A stretch of DNA of 64,000 nucleotides from Oceanospirillaceae bacterium (GCA_013215375.1 JABSRB010000024.1:1-64000); one strand, 5' to 3'; counted from the stretch's first letter, positions 20,060 to 29,308 are shown. Translations and numbers: made by a program. Notes: generated by a model not told the origin, from the sequence alone.

Positions 20060-20913
20060 TGATGAAAATTATCGACCCGCATCTACATCTATTTGATCAA
20101 CAACTCGGCCAATACTCTTGGCTAGCGCCTGACGTCGCCCCTTTCTGGAAGGATAAAGCGCTAATCAATAAAGACTTCACAATCACCGATATTCGTTTAT
20201 CAACCCCCTTTGAAGCCTGCGGTTTTGTACATATTGAAGCGGGCTTTGACAATCAAGCCCCCTGGCGGGAACTAAGCTGGTTAGAGGGATTAGCGACAAC
20301 AAACATGAAAACTATCGCCAGCGTGGATCTCTGCCAAAGTAGTAAGGACTTTGCAAATACCTTAGATAAGCTCTGTCAATTTTCTAGTCTTTGCGGGGTA
20401 AGACATATCCTTGATGACAGCGCTAATGCGTTATTACAAAACAGCCAAGTGCAACATAATTTACAGCAGATCGCAGCGCGCGAATTGATTTTTGAATGCC
20501 AGTTAAATGGCACCGACACTCGGGCGATAGATACATTAACAAAGTACCTAAAGCACCAGTTAAAGTTTAAAATAGTGATCAATCACGCTGCTTTTCCAGC
20601 CCCGTCAACAGCCGAGAATCTCATTTGGCAAAACAATATGCTTAAGCTCGCCGAATGCGATAACGTCTTTGTAAAGGCCTCTGGATGGGAGATGATTGAT
20701 AGGGAATACCCAACCCAACATATTCAAAACATAGTCACTTGGCTTATCGGTGCATTCGGCGCAGACAAGATAATGTTAGCGAGCAACTTCCCGCTGTGCC
20801 TGTTCAGTTGCTCATACCAAGAACTCTGGCTCAACTATAGCCAACTTGATTTTAGCACTCCGACAATTAACGCCCTTATCTATGCTAATGCAAAAAACTG
20901 TTACGGCTTTTAA
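20059..20913 (+). CDS. Amidohydrolase-fold lactonase-like protein (COG3618)
   Basis: 284 residues, TIM-barrel amidohydrolase family. The first strand carries IDPHLHLFD (His8 and His10), and the last carries MLASNFPLC, where fuconolactonase and rhamnonolactonase relatives have a similar SNFP or SDWP motif. The family opens sugar lactones. The start ATG overlaps the SDR stop codon (TAATG), so the two probably act in sequence: oxidise a sugar to a lactone, then hydrolyse it. Alternatives in the same family include 2-pyrone-4,6-dicarboxylate lactonase. The specific lactone cannot be read from the sequence. Confidence 0.8.
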   Translation: MMKIIDPHLHLFDQQLGQYSWLAPDVAPFWKDKALINKDFTITDIRLSTPFEACGFVHIEAGFDNQAPWRELSWLEGLATTNMKTIASVDLCQSSKDFANTLDKLCQFSSLCGVRHILDDSANALLQNSQVQHNLQQIAARELIFECQLNGTDTRAIDTLTKYLKHQLKFKIVINHAAFPAPSTAENLIWQNNMLKLAECDNVFVKASGWEMIDREYPTQHIQNIVTWLIGAFGADKIMLASNFPLCLFSCSYQELWLNYSQLDFSTPTINALIYANAKNCYGF

Positions 20914-21036
20914 CTAAAGCTGAGTAGTAATTAGCTGGCTATTATCAACAATCCTGTTAAGTTCGTTTAAATTGAGCGCTTTGCCAATAAAATCGGTAGA
21001 GCCCTCGTACTGTTAATCTATAAAGAGAGTATTACC

Positions 21037-22179
21037 TTGAGCGATCACAAACTAGCCGATGCGACGATTTTAGCCCAGGGCTTAGCCTTTATGGATGAAC
21101 AGCACTTAGGCCTTATACCGGGTATTTTCCCAAGCACTACTTATGAGCGCAGTGCTGACAATAGTTATCCTAAAGGGAAAATTTATACCCGCGATCACAA
21201 CCCCAACTACGAACAACCCGAGCAAGTATTAGCCGCCCTTGAAAAAGGCGCTGATGCGATGCTGTTCTCCTCGGGCATGTCGGCAGCCACTTGTGTATTT
21301 ATGGCATTGAAGCCTGGTGATCACGTGGTTGTTCCCAATATTATTTACTGGTCATTTCGTAATTGGCTACAAACATTTGCCAGCGATTGGGGAATAGAAA
21401 CTACCTTTATTGAAAATGGTAATTTAGCCGCGCTAAAAGCGGCGGTTATTCCCGGTAAAACTAAATTACTTTGGATTGAAACACCCGCCAACCCCACCTG
21501 GGAAATAGAAGATATCGCCGCTTGGGCAAAGATTGCACAGCAAGTGGGCGCACGCCTGGCTGTGGATAATACTATTGCCTCTCCTATCTTATGCAACCCA
21601 ATCGAACTGGGCGCCGACATCGTCATGCACTCCGCCACAAAGTATCTCAATGGCCATTCAGATGTATTAGCAGGTGTGTTAATTTGCAAAGAGAATGATG
21701 CACACTGGCAAAAAATGCGCTCGATTCGCGCCTCTGGTGGCGCGGTACTCGGCCCTTTCGAAGCTTGGTTATTAATGCGCGGTATGCGTACCCTCGCCAT
21801 CCGCGTAAAACAGGCCTGCATAAATGCCATGAAATTTTCTCAGGCTTTTGAGCAACACCCTTTAGTGGAGCAAGTACTCTATCCAGGCCTACCGAGCTTC
21901 AATGGCCATGATCTGGCAAAAAAGCAGATGAAAGGCGGTTTTGGTGGCATGTTAAGCATAAGAATTAAAGGGGGCGAAGCTGCAGCAATCAAAGTGGCAG
22001 CGCATTTAAAACTAATTAAACGCGCGACTTCTTTAGGTGGCGTTGAAAGCCTGGTGGAACATAGAGCCAGCGTTGAGGGAGAAGGCACTTTGTGCCCTTC
22101 TGACTTACTGCGAATTTCTATCGGTATTGAGCAGGTAGAAGATCTGATTGCAGATATGCAGCAAGCGTTAGAAAGTTAG
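21037..22179 (+). CDS. Cys/Met-metabolism PLP-dependent enzyme (cystathionine gamma-synthase/lyase superfamily)
   Basis: 380 residues with the complete fold. The PLP phosphate site is SSGMSAATCVF, the PLP ring Asp is in LAVDNTIASP, and the Schiff-base Lys202 is in HSATKYLNGHSDV. The C-terminal part has SLGGVESLVEHRAS and LLRISIGIEQVEDLI. This superfamily includes cystathionine synthases and lyases, sulfhydrylases and methionine gamma-lyase, and substrate choice is not readable here. The start is a TTG at 21037, with GAGAG seven bases upstream; no ATG fits the N-terminal alignment. It lies in the catabolic block, 123 bp after the lactonase-like gene, and is not near methionine genes, so a degradative role is possible. 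Confidence 0.85.
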   Translation: MSDHKLADATILAQGLAFMDEQHLGLIPGIFPSTTYERSADNSYPKGKIYTRDHNPNYEQPEQVLAALEKGADAMLFSSGMSAATCVFMALKPGDHVVVPNIIYWSFRNWLQTFASDWGIETTFIENGNLAALKAAVIPGKTKLLWIETPANPTWEIEDIAAWAKIAQQVGARLAVDNTIASPILCNPIELGADIVMHSATKYLNGHSDVLAGVLICKENDAHWQKMRSIRASGGAVLGPFEAWLLMRGMRTLAIRVKQACINAMKFSQAFEQHPLVEQVLYPGLPSFNGHDLAKKQMKGGFGGMLSIRIKGGEAAAIKVAAHLKLIKRATSLGGVESLVEHRASVEGEGTLCPSDLLRISIGIEQVEDLIADMQQALES

Positions 22180-22184
22180 AAAGA

Positions 22185-22208
22185 TACGCAGTTCAGCGAA
22201 ACTGCGTA
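22185..22208. terminator. Terminator between convergent genes
   Basis: TACGCAGTT pairs perfectly with AACTGCGTA around CAGCGA. On the plus strand it is followed by GCTTGGTTTTCTTT. It lies 5 bp after the PLP enzyme and 13 bp from the end of the opposing gene, so it may serve both. Confidence 0.6.
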
Positions 22209-22220
22209 GCTTGGTTTTCT

Positions 22221-23396
22221 TTATTTAATGACAACTCTTGGCGAGCGCATTACGATATCATCGTTTAATTCAATGCCTATTCCCGGTGCCTCAGAAACCA
22301 CAAACTGTCCGTTTACCGGTTGTGGGTCTTGAATACAGAGCTCACGATTCCATGACTTAATGGCATAAGTATGGTGTTCATGGATCAAAAAGTTAGGAAT
22401 AGCGGTCTCTAAATGCAGTGCTGCTGCCGTCGCTACTGGACCACCACAAACGTGCGCTTGAATGCGAATATCAAAGATGTCAGCGTAATCACAGACCTTC
22501 TTCGTTTCAGTAAAGCCACCGCACAAACCAATATCCGGCTGTAATACATCGATACTCATATCTTCAAAATAAGGGCGTACCTGCCAGCGATTATATAAGC
22601 GCTCGCCACCGGCGATCGGCACATTGACTTTATCAGCTACCTTTTTGTGCAGTGAGTGATTGAGATAGTTAACCGGCTCTTCGTAAAACATGCAGTCAAA
22701 TTCTTCTGCCAATTTACCTAGCTGAATAGCCGTAGTAGCGCCTGGTAATGAGTGACATTCAAATATTATATCGACTTCATCGCCCACAGCATCACGAATC
22801 GCCGCTAGTCTTGCGCGATACAATTTCATCTCGCCACGCGAAATAATTTTGGTTCTATCGTAGTAAGTATTACCATCCTTATCGTACATTATGGGATCTA
22901 CTTTAACCGCATCATAACCTTCAGCAACCGCTTTTAGCGCCGCTTCTGCATACTGTTCAGGCTGGGATAACGCTTTAAACTCAGTATCCCAATCGAATTG
23001 TAATTGCGATGCATAAGTGCGCAGTGAATCATTCACTTTACCGCCGAGTAACTGATAAACCGGCAAGTTAAGTGCTTTTCCTTTAATGTCCCACAGTGCC
23101 GTATCGATAGCGCTCATCGCCGCATACACGACAGGTCCGCCGCCTAGGCCCCAAAAGCTCTCACGCAACATGCGCGACCAGAGTTTTTCAGTTTGAAAAG
23201 GGTCGTGACCGATCAAAAACGCCTCGACCATCTCTTTAATCATGCTCGCCGCAGCGCTGTGCCCTACGTCGTAGGCAAGACCAGCCTCCCCCACACCACT
23301 AATGCCCTCATCAGTGTGCACACGAATAAATACTGGATTCCACGAGGTGCGCTCGGGGCAGTGAATGTCAAAAACTTCGACGGATACTACTTTCAT
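22221..23396 (-). CDS. Enolase-superfamily (mandelate racemase/muconate lactonizing) acid-sugar dehydratase-like protein
   Basis: 391 residues. Metal ligands Glu213 (IIFECHS), Glu240 (FYEEPVN) and Glu265 (GGERLYNR) are all present. The His-Asp catalytic dyad of the mandelate racemase subgroup is Asp288 (VLQPDIG) and His315 (IQAHVCGG). The second-strand motif is VKVDP rather than KxK, as in several acid-sugar dehydratases such as the galactonate/gluconate type. The likely reaction is dehydration of a sugar acid to a 2-keto-3-deoxy acid. The ATG at 23394-23396 has GGAGAG upstream; an upstream TTG start is rejected. It follows the class II aldolase by 46 bp, with six ATT units in between on the minus strand. 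Confidence 0.88.
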   Translation of the reverse strand: MKVVSVEVFDIHCPERTSWNPVFIRVHTDEGISGVGEAGLAYDVGHSAAASMIKEMVEAFLIGHDPFQTEKLWSRMLRESFWGLGGGPVVYAAMSAIDTALWDIKGKALNLPVYQLLGGKVNDSLRTYASQLQFDWDTEFKALSQPEQYAEAALKAVAEGYDAVKVDPIMYDKDGNTYYDRTKIISRGEMKLYRARLAAIRDAVGDEVDIIFECHSLPGATTAIQLGKLAEEFDCMFYEEPVNYLNHSLHKKVADKVNVPIAGGERLYNRWQVRPYFEDMSIDVLQPDIGLCGGFTETKKVCDYADIFDIRIQAHVCGGPVATAAALHLETAIPNFLIHEHHTYAIKSWNRELCIQDPQPVNGQFVVSEAPGIGIELNDDIVMRSPRVVIK

Positions 23397-23442
23397 TTTT
23401 CTCTCCAACCAAATCTAATAATAATAATAATATTCAAAGGCT

Positions 23443-24210
23443 TTAAAGCATAAAGCTCGGATCTAATTTATAGGCTTTGCGCAACATCGCCGGCCAGATT
23501 TTTTGACCACCACTCTCGCCGATGTTGACCACATTTTGCTGTAACTTAATATTATCTAATATATCTTGTGATACCACAGAGGCGCTCTGTCCGGTCGATT
23601 GCAACATCACCTGAATTTCACAGGCACGCTGTAAATCAAAAAAGCGCATAAAGGCATCACCGACAGTAGGCCCAAGTGTTAAACCACCATGATTGACCAG
23701 TAACATATGGTTGGTTTTACCTAAATCGTTTTGTAGACGCAACTTTTCACTATCGTTTACTGCTAGCCCCTCATACTCGTGGTAGGAGAGAGAGGCTAAG
23801 GAGAACATAGAATATTGACTATAAGCCAGCAATCCCTGCTCTTGAGATGCAACAACAGTAGTGGCATTGGTGTGCAGGTGTATCACACAATGTGCATCGG
23901 GTCGTGCTTCATGTATCGCACTGTGAATAGTAAATCCCGCGGGATTAATCACATAGGGGGTGTCATCAAGAATATTACCCTGCAAATCAACCTTCACCAG
24001 ATTAGAGGCTGTTACTTCATTAAATGCTAGGCCAAACGGGTTAACTAAGTATTCATCGGTGCCTGCTAAACGTGCTGAAAGATGAGTGTAAATCAGGTCA
24101 TCCCAGCCTAAATCAGCCACTAATCGATAACAAGCCGCTAAATCCACTCGCAACTGCCACTCTTGATCGCTGACTTTTCCCTTGAGACTAACGAAGGTTA
24201 ACTCTTGCAC
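23443..24210 (-). CDS. Class II aldolase/adducin-family protein
   Basis: 255 residues. The zinc site is visible as HCVIHLHTNATT (two His) and the later LVNHGGLT (His); the early part has the loop TDEYLVNPFGLAFNEVTASNLVKVD. Members cleave phosphorylated or free ketose and keto-acid substrates, but many of this length are decarboxylases or uncharacterised. It sits between its LysR neighbour and the dehydratase, all transcribed the same way. That order fits a route in which the dehydratase product is cleaved. The aldolase step is inference from this context. Confidence 0.82.
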   Translation of the reverse strand: MQELTFVSLKGKVSDQEWQLRVDLAACYRLVADLGWDDLIYTHLSARLAGTDEYLVNPFGLAFNEVTASNLVKVDLQGNILDDTPYVINPAGFTIHSAIHEARPDAHCVIHLHTNATTVVASQEQGLLAYSQYSMFSLASLSYHEYEGLAVNDSEKLRLQNDLGKTNHMLLVNHGGLTLGPTVGDAFMRFFDLQRACEIQVMLQSTGQSASVVSQDILDNIKLQQNVVNIGESGGQKIWPAMLRKAYKLDPSFML

Positions 24211-24330
24211 ATTCTTCCCCTGAGTAAATAAATTGTATGTGGCTAATACTATAGCCTTAAATGCGTAATTACAGCTCTAATTAGTAATGATAAGCATCAG
24301 ATGTTTATCATTCATTTTTATAACGACAGT

Positions 24331-25212
24331 TTAGTCATTTTCAACTTCACTAAACAGCCAATCAACAAAAGCTTGTACCGCCATTGACGATGCTGCAATA
24401 GGATCGACATTCACATAGTGCGCCCCTACGACAATGGCCTGTTGAGAGGTAGCTGGCACTAACGAACCCATCCTCAACTCTCGTTCAATATAAGCGGTAT
24501 TTGCCAAGGCAACACCTAGACCTGCAACCGCCGTTTGAATAGCGACATCATCTTGTTCAAACTTGAGGGCGCGCTCTATTGGCAGCGGTGTTAAATTAAG
24601 CAGCTCACTCCATAAGCGCCAATCTCGACCGGTGAGTTCATTGAGCAATAGTTTCTTCGAGTGAAGTTGGCTCAGATTGATAATATTGCCCTCCAGCAGA
24701 TAACTCGGTGCACAGACCGCCAATAGCCTTTCATCGAGTAATTTGCGGCGATGCTTTTTAGCAGCGCCACTACTTTGTAATTGATAGTTTATTTGCACAT
24801 CAAAGCTCTTGCCACGAGTCGACTCTGCACTGGAACTCGCTTGCAATTGAACCTCTATCTGCGGGTAAAGCCGCTCAAAACTGGCCAGTTTTGGCAGCAG
24901 CCAACGTATGGCAAAACTGGTGGTGACATTGATGGTCAATTGAGTGCTAGCCGCTTGTAATTGTGCAGATACTACAGCCACATCTTCAAGCGCAGGTAAT
25001 GCCACTGACAGCAGCAAGCTGCCTTTAGACGTAAGTATTATGCCGCGGCCACTTTTTTGAAATAAGGCTTTGCCATAATACTCAGCCAAGAGTTTCATCT
25101 GTCGACTAATGGCCCCTTCTGAGACGTGCAGCTCTAATGCTGCCTGAGAAAAACTCAAGTGTGTGGCAGCACTCGTAAAATAGTGCAACGCCGTTAACGG
25201 AGGAAGTTTCAT
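24331..25212 (-). CDS. LysR-family transcriptional regulator (GcvA-like)
   Basis: 293 residues. The N-terminal helix-turn-helix is at about 6-65 (LTALHYFTSAATHLSFSQAALELHVSEGAISRQMKLLAEYYGKALFQK), and the effector-binding domain is at about 90-290. The PPLTALHYF opening and lengths are those of the GcvA branch. It is divergent from the class V aminotransferase gene (103-bp gap) and directly upstream of the aldolase and dehydratase genes. It is therefore the likely local regulator of both arms. A short AACA-N9-TTGTT dyad in the gap could be an operator, but it is weak. Confidence 0.93.
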   Translation of the reverse strand: MKLPPLTALHYFTSAATHLSFSQAALELHVSEGAISRQMKLLAEYYGKALFQKSGRGIILTSKGSLLLSVALPALEDVAVVSAQLQAASTQLTINVTTSFAIRWLLPKLASFERLYPQIEVQLQASSSAESTRGKSFDVQINYQLQSSGAAKKHRRKLLDERLLAVCAPSYLLEGNIINLSQLHSKKLLLNELTGRDWRLWSELLNLTPLPIERALKFEQDDVAIQTAVAGLGVALANTAYIERELRMGSLVPATSQQAIVVGAHYVNVDPIAASSMAVQAFVDWLFSEVEND

Positions 25213-25314
25213 CGAGCTATCTCTTTACAAAAACTCAAGTATAGCAAACAATAAATCTTTTGTTCGAGTACCGTTTCCATGCTCCAATTGATCTATATAA
25301 AATGAGGATCAAAC

Positions 25315-26511
25315 ATGCCAATCGATTTAAACAGCGTTCAACAAGACCTTTGTACCGAGCAAAATTTAATACATTTTAATAGCGCCGGCGCGTCCTTGAT
25401 GCCAAAGCAAGTGCTCGATTGCCAAATCCAACATCTATTATTAGAAGCGAGCATTGGCGGCTATGAAGCTGCTCGTAAAAAAACAGCCGACATTGATGCC
25501 ATCTACTCAAGTGTTGCTAAATTGATAAACTGTGAGATAAGTGAAGTGGCGCTGGTAGAAAACGCTACCATCGGCTGGTTCAGTGCTTTTTATGCCATTG
25601 ACTTTAAAGCGGGCGATAAAATATTAACGGCGCAGAGTGAGTACGGATCCAATTATTTATCTTATTTACAACTAGCCCGTGAAAAAGGCGTGGTGATTGA
25701 AATCATTCCCTCAACTAGCAGCGGTGAAGTCAGTGTTAGCGCATTACAAAAGATGCTGGACGACAAAGTAAAACTGATCTCTATTACTCATATCCCCACT
25801 AATGGCGGTTTGGTAAATCCTATTGTCGAAATTGGCAAGATAGCCGCCGCCAACAACATTTTATATTTAGTGGATGCCTGTCAAAGTGTCGGGCAACTCA
25901 GCGTCGATGTAAAAGAGATCCAGTGTGACTTTCTCTCGGCTACCTCCAGAAAATATTTGCGCGGCCCCAGAGGCGCAGGATTTTTATATGTGCGTAAGAC
26001 AATCATCAGCAGTTTAAATCCGCCGTTAATTGATGTGCGCTCAGCCACGTGGAATACACTGGATAGCTATCAGTTACGCCATGATGCCAAACGCTTTGAA
26101 AACTGGGAAAATAATTACGCCGCACTGTTAGGTATGGGCTGTGCCATTGACTATGCACTGCATATTGGCATGCACAACATTACCGCTTACAATGCGGTAT
26201 TAGCAAAGAGTCTGCGCCACAGCTTGACTAAAATTAAAGGTCTTTCTCTGTGGGATATCGGGCGTGAACAGTGCGCAATTGTTACATTTTCACTGCAGGG
26301 TATTGAATCCTCCAAAGTGCAGGTACTGCTACTTGAATATAATATCAATGTGAGTTGCAGCCGACCCACCAGCACTTTAATTGATGCCAGCACTCGTCAA
26401 TTACCTGACCTAGTTAGAGCATCGCTGCATTATTTTAATCACCAGGCGCAAATAGATCTGTTATTGAGTGCGCTGAGCGAAATTAACGACCAACACCTAA
26501 AATCCAAATAG
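25315..26511 (+). CDS. Class V aminotransferase-fold PLP enzyme
   Basis: 398 residues, fold type I. Asp187 (YLVDACQSVG) contacts the PLP ring, and Lys213 in ATSRKYLRGPRGAGFLYV forms the Schiff base. The start HFNSAGASLMP and the RGPRG loop are typical of the isopenicillin-N-epimerase/EgtE-like branch rather than of IscS, whose catalytic Cys loop I do not see. Possible activities are lyase, epimerase or aminotransferase on a small amino acid. Good ribosome-binding site (GAGGA). It lies 7 bp before the isochorismatase-like gene, forming a two-gene operon divergent from the LysR gene. Confidence 0.85.
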   Translation: MPIDLNSVQQDLCTEQNLIHFNSAGASLMPKQVLDCQIQHLLLEASIGGYEAARKKTADIDAIYSSVAKLINCEISEVALVENATIGWFSAFYAIDFKAGDKILTAQSEYGSNYLSYLQLAREKGVVIEIIPSTSSGEVSVSALQKMLDDKVKLISITHIPTNGGLVNPIVEIGKIAAANNILYLVDACQSVGQLSVDVKEIQCDFLSATSRKYLRGPRGAGFLYVRKTIISSLNPPLIDVRSATWNTLDSYQLRHDAKRFENWENNYAALLGMGCAIDYALHIGMHNITAYNAVLAKSLRHSLTKIKGLSLWDIGREQCAIVTFSLQGIESSKVQVLLLEYNINVSCSRPTSTLIDASTRQLPDLVRASLHYFNHQAQIDLLLSALSEINDQHLKSK

Positions 26512-26518
26512 AGAAAAT

Positions 26519-27049
26519 ATGCAGGCTTTAATCATCGTCGATATGCAACAGGCGCCGCTTAGTGACCCGACTAAATACGATACTAAGGGTATTATTAATC
26601 GGATCAATTTACTCGCCAAGAAGGTCAGAAAAAGCCATGGTTCAGTAATATTTATCCAACACGATGGCAATGCACAGGAGCAGTTAGAGCCAGACACTGT
26701 CGGCTGGCAGATTGTAGACACCCTAATTCAACATAAAACAGATACTGTTATCAGAAAAACCACTAACGATGCTTTTTATAAAACGCCGCTAGGTCATTTT
26801 CTGCAAGAAAACAATATCGATAGTTTGATTTTTTGTGGCTGGGCGACCGACTTTTGCGTCGACACGAGTGTTAAAGCAGCCATCAGCCGTGAGTACAAGG
26901 TGACCGTCGCTGCTGACTGTCACACTCTAAACGATAGAGACCAAATTGCAGCGCCTGATTTAATTAACTATTTCAATGCATTATGGGCCAACATGCTAAG
27001 CCCTACCCAGCCTGTGACGGTTAAATTAGCCGCGGATTTGTACTCGTAA
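26519..27049 (+). CDS. Isochorismatase-like cysteine hydrolase
   Basis: 176 residues. The catalytic triad of the family is visible: Asp8 (LIIVDMQQ), Lys80 (DTVIRKTTNDAFY) and Cys113 (GWATDFCVDTS). A Cys at the third position marks amidase-type members (nicotinamidase, maleamate or carbamoylsarcosine hydrolases) rather than isochorismatase itself, which has Gly there. It probably hydrolyses an amide or imine in the pathway served by the adjacent PLP enzyme. Its last 29 bp overlap the 3' end of the opposing DNA glycosylase gene. Confidence 0.88.
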   Translation: MQALIIVDMQQAPLSDPTKYDTKGIINRINLLAKKVRKSHGSVIFIQHDGNAQEQLEPDTVGWQIVDTLIQHKTDTVIRKTTNDAFYKTPLGHFLQENNIDSLIFCGWATDFCVDTSVKAAISREYKVTVAADCHTLNDRDQIAAPDLINYFNALWANMLSPTQPVTVKLAADLYS

Positions 27050-28259
27050 TCAAGTTTTGTAACACGCCTTTTTTAAAGCGCTGTAAGCTTGCATCACTAA
27101 TGTGTTTATCAACATGGGAGAGCCGCTCAATAGCGATGCTTTGCGCTTGCTGAAACAGCATGAAAGCTTGTAATGCTTCTGCCAGTGGCTGCTGTAATGC
27201 ATCTAGCTGCGGCGTTTCTAAATGCAGATGCAAAATACTCATGTGCTGCTGTTTTCGGTGCACCTTAACATCCATTCGCCCGACAAACCGCTGCCCTAGC
27301 AATAAGGGCAAAGTGAAGTAGCCATAGATTCTTTTAGCCGCGGGAACATAACATTCAATTTGATAATTAAAATCAAACAACTCACGCATCCGCGCGCGCT
27401 GAATCAACAAGTTATCAAACGGCGATAATATTTTAAGCACTTGTTGCGGGAGCCTTTGTTTCAATAACTCGGGGAAGTTCGCTAGGGCGTAGTAGTGTTG
27501 ATCTGCGACTTTAACAGCCACAATTACTCCTTGCTCTCGCAAAACTTGTAACTGTGCTTGTATATGTCTTTTTAAACCTTTACGTAAATAGGCAATATGC
27601 TCTGCCCTCGCCAGTCCATGTGCCTTTAAATACTGCAGTATTAAATGCCGGCAAAGTTCTGCATTGCTTGGCACACTTGTGTCTGTACCTATAGGGATAA
27701 CACGTTCTGTTAAGTCGTAAACCTTTTGAAAACCGCGCCGCTCAACCACCATTAAGTCGCCTTGCATAAATAACTGTTCAAGCGCTATCTTGGCAGGTTT
27801 CCAATCCCACCACCCTTTTTTATTGGGTTGGACTTGCTGAAAATCTTTAGCCATCAATGGCCCTGTATCCGTAATACGCGCCAGTACTTCAGACATCACT
27901 TTAGGATCTTTTTTGTACCAGTGTTCATCACCGTTTTTATAGGCCTGTTTTCTCACCAAAGAGTAACGATATTGAGACATCGGCAGGTAGGCTGCTGCAT
28001 GTGACCAATATTCAAATACACTGCCATTTTTTTGCAGCGCTGCCAAATCAGCTTCACTGTAATGTTTTATACGACTATGCAAAATATGGTGATGCGCACG
28101 TGCCACCACGCTGATGGTGTCTATCTGTACATAGCTTAATTGCTCAATACAGGCGAGCAAGGCGCTCGACTTTTTTGAGGGCCGATAGCCCGTGGCGTAA
28201 TGTTGTTGCAACAGCACCAGTTTCTGCGCTTGTTTTATGTCGAGTTCAAAAGTATCCAT
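27021..28259 (-). CDS. Winged-helix DNA glycosylase of the YcaQ/AlkX group
   Basis: 412 residues, HTH_42 superfamily. The N-terminal region contains YVQIDTISVVARAHHHILHSR. The QID triplet is the Q-hydrophobic-D motif that I recall for E. coli YcaQ (AlkX), which excises interstrand crosslinks, as opposed to the QxQ of AlkZ. Tandem winged helices and the C-terminal beta-barrel signature (YGYFTLPLLLGQRFVGRMDVKVHRK) are complete. No strong ribosome-binding site is visible before the ATG at 28257-28259, and the preceding binding-protein gene ends only 12 bp upstream, so coupled expression is possible. Confidence 0.88.
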   Translation of the reverse strand: MDTFELDIKQAQKLVLLQQHYATGYRPSKKSSALLACIEQLSYVQIDTISVVARAHHHILHSRIKHYSEADLAALQKNGSVFEYWSHAAAYLPMSQYRYSLVRKQAYKNGDEHWYKKDPKVMSEVLARITDTGPLMAKDFQQVQPNKKGWWDWKPAKIALEQLFMQGDLMVVERRGFQKVYDLTERVIPIGTDTSVPSNAELCRHLILQYLKAHGLARAEHIAYLRKGLKRHIQAQLQVLREQGVIVAVKVADQHYYALANFPELLKQRLPQQVLKILSPFDNLLIQRARMRELFDFNYQIECYVPAAKRIYGYFTLPLLLGQRFVGRMDVKVHRKQQHMSILHLHLETPQLDALQQPLAEALQAFMLFQQAQSIAIERLSHVDKHISDASLQRFKKGVLQNLITSTNPRLI

Positions 28260-28271
28260 TGAAAAGTTAAC

Positions 28272-29069
28272 TCATTTAATATTTGAGTATTGTTGTCGCT
28301 CTACTAATAGCTGCACGGTATCTGTATCGATTAACTTCTGCAATGACAAAAATATAGTATTGGCCAAAGCTGCACAGGAAGAACGTTTCGACATAGCAAA
28401 ATACACTGGATTCTTAGCGATAACGAGAGGAAGAGCAACAATTTTTTCAGATGAAGCTAATGATTCTCGCTCTATAGCCTGCAGCGCATCATAATAATCA
28501 GAAACAAAGAAGTCACTCCGACCAAGCATTAACCTTCTAATTTTAACGCTTTTACCTTTCAGTTCAGAGATTTTAAGATATTTTTTGGAAAAATCATCAA
28601 AGCTATCCCCAAAACTTCCGCCCATGGGAATATCGCCTTTAAGTCCAATTAAATCTTCGAGCTTAGTAAACTCAAATATTTTATCAGCACGCGTAAATAC
28701 TCTCGCTTCATTGATCAGAAAAGCAGGACTGTACTCATAGATTAAAGCTCTTTTTTTCGTCTGATATATCCCAAGCACCATATCGATGCTGCCAAACTCT
28801 AAATGCTGCAACATGCGTTTCCAGGGGTACTTTACAAATTTCACGGGCAGATTCATCTCCTTCCCAATCATTTGCATTAATTCAATAGCAACCCCCTCAA
28901 CTCTCCCTGATTTCTTATGCTCCATTAAGAGGGGGTACCAGCCTAGGGAACCTGATACCTTTATTTCCTTGCATACTCGACAGCTAGCACACTTTTCACC
29001 AATAGCAGCGGATGCTACCAATTGGCTAAAAAGTGAGAGAAGTATCATAGAAATAACTCTTAATAACAT
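28272..29069 (-). CDS. Periplasmic solute-binding protein, family 3 (orphan)
   Basis: 265 residues with a signal peptide (about 1-22) and a two-lobed binding-protein pattern: GWYPLLMEH, GRVEGVAIELMQMIGKEMNLPVKFVKYPW, and GSIDMVLGIYQTKKR. A CxxCxxC motif (CASCRVC) near the mature N-terminus is unusual and could form a disulfide or a small metal site. No permease or ATPase gene is nearby, so it is either an orphan receptor or part of a scattered system. Such orphan SBP_bac_3 proteins are common in marine gammaproteobacteria. It sits directly upstream of the YcaQ-type gene. Confidence 0.8.
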   Translation of the reverse strand: MLLRVISMILLSLFSQLVASAAIGEKCASCRVCKEIKVSGSLGWYPLLMEHKKSGRVEGVAIELMQMIGKEMNLPVKFVKYPWKRMLQHLEFGSIDMVLGIYQTKKRALIYEYSPAFLINEARVFTRADKIFEFTKLEDLIGLKGDIPMGGSFGDSFDDFSKKYLKISELKGKSVKIRRLMLGRSDFFVSDYYDALQAIERESLASSEKIVALPLVIAKNPVYFAMSKRSSCAALANTIFLSLQKLIDTDTVQLLVERQQYSNIK

Positions 29070-29308
29070 TTTTGACCTTTAGCTTATATTCAATCTAAAA
29101 AACATCTGTTCTTACAGTACTACTGACCATTTAGCACATAAAATATAGGTAATACAGCATAGGTATTTAATAGATGAATATTAATAAGTCTTAGTCGTAT
29201 TCTTAATGGCAAAAATAAACATAAAAAATCTACCCCAAACTATAGCTTTAAAAATGACAGTTGATACACTCCTGAAAAAATAAATTTAATTATTAGGGGA
29301 CCGTATAA

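Noticed and set aside
21037-22179. A methionine-synthesis gene
   Set aside because: No met genes nearby and no family-specific residues readable; only the superfamily is assigned.
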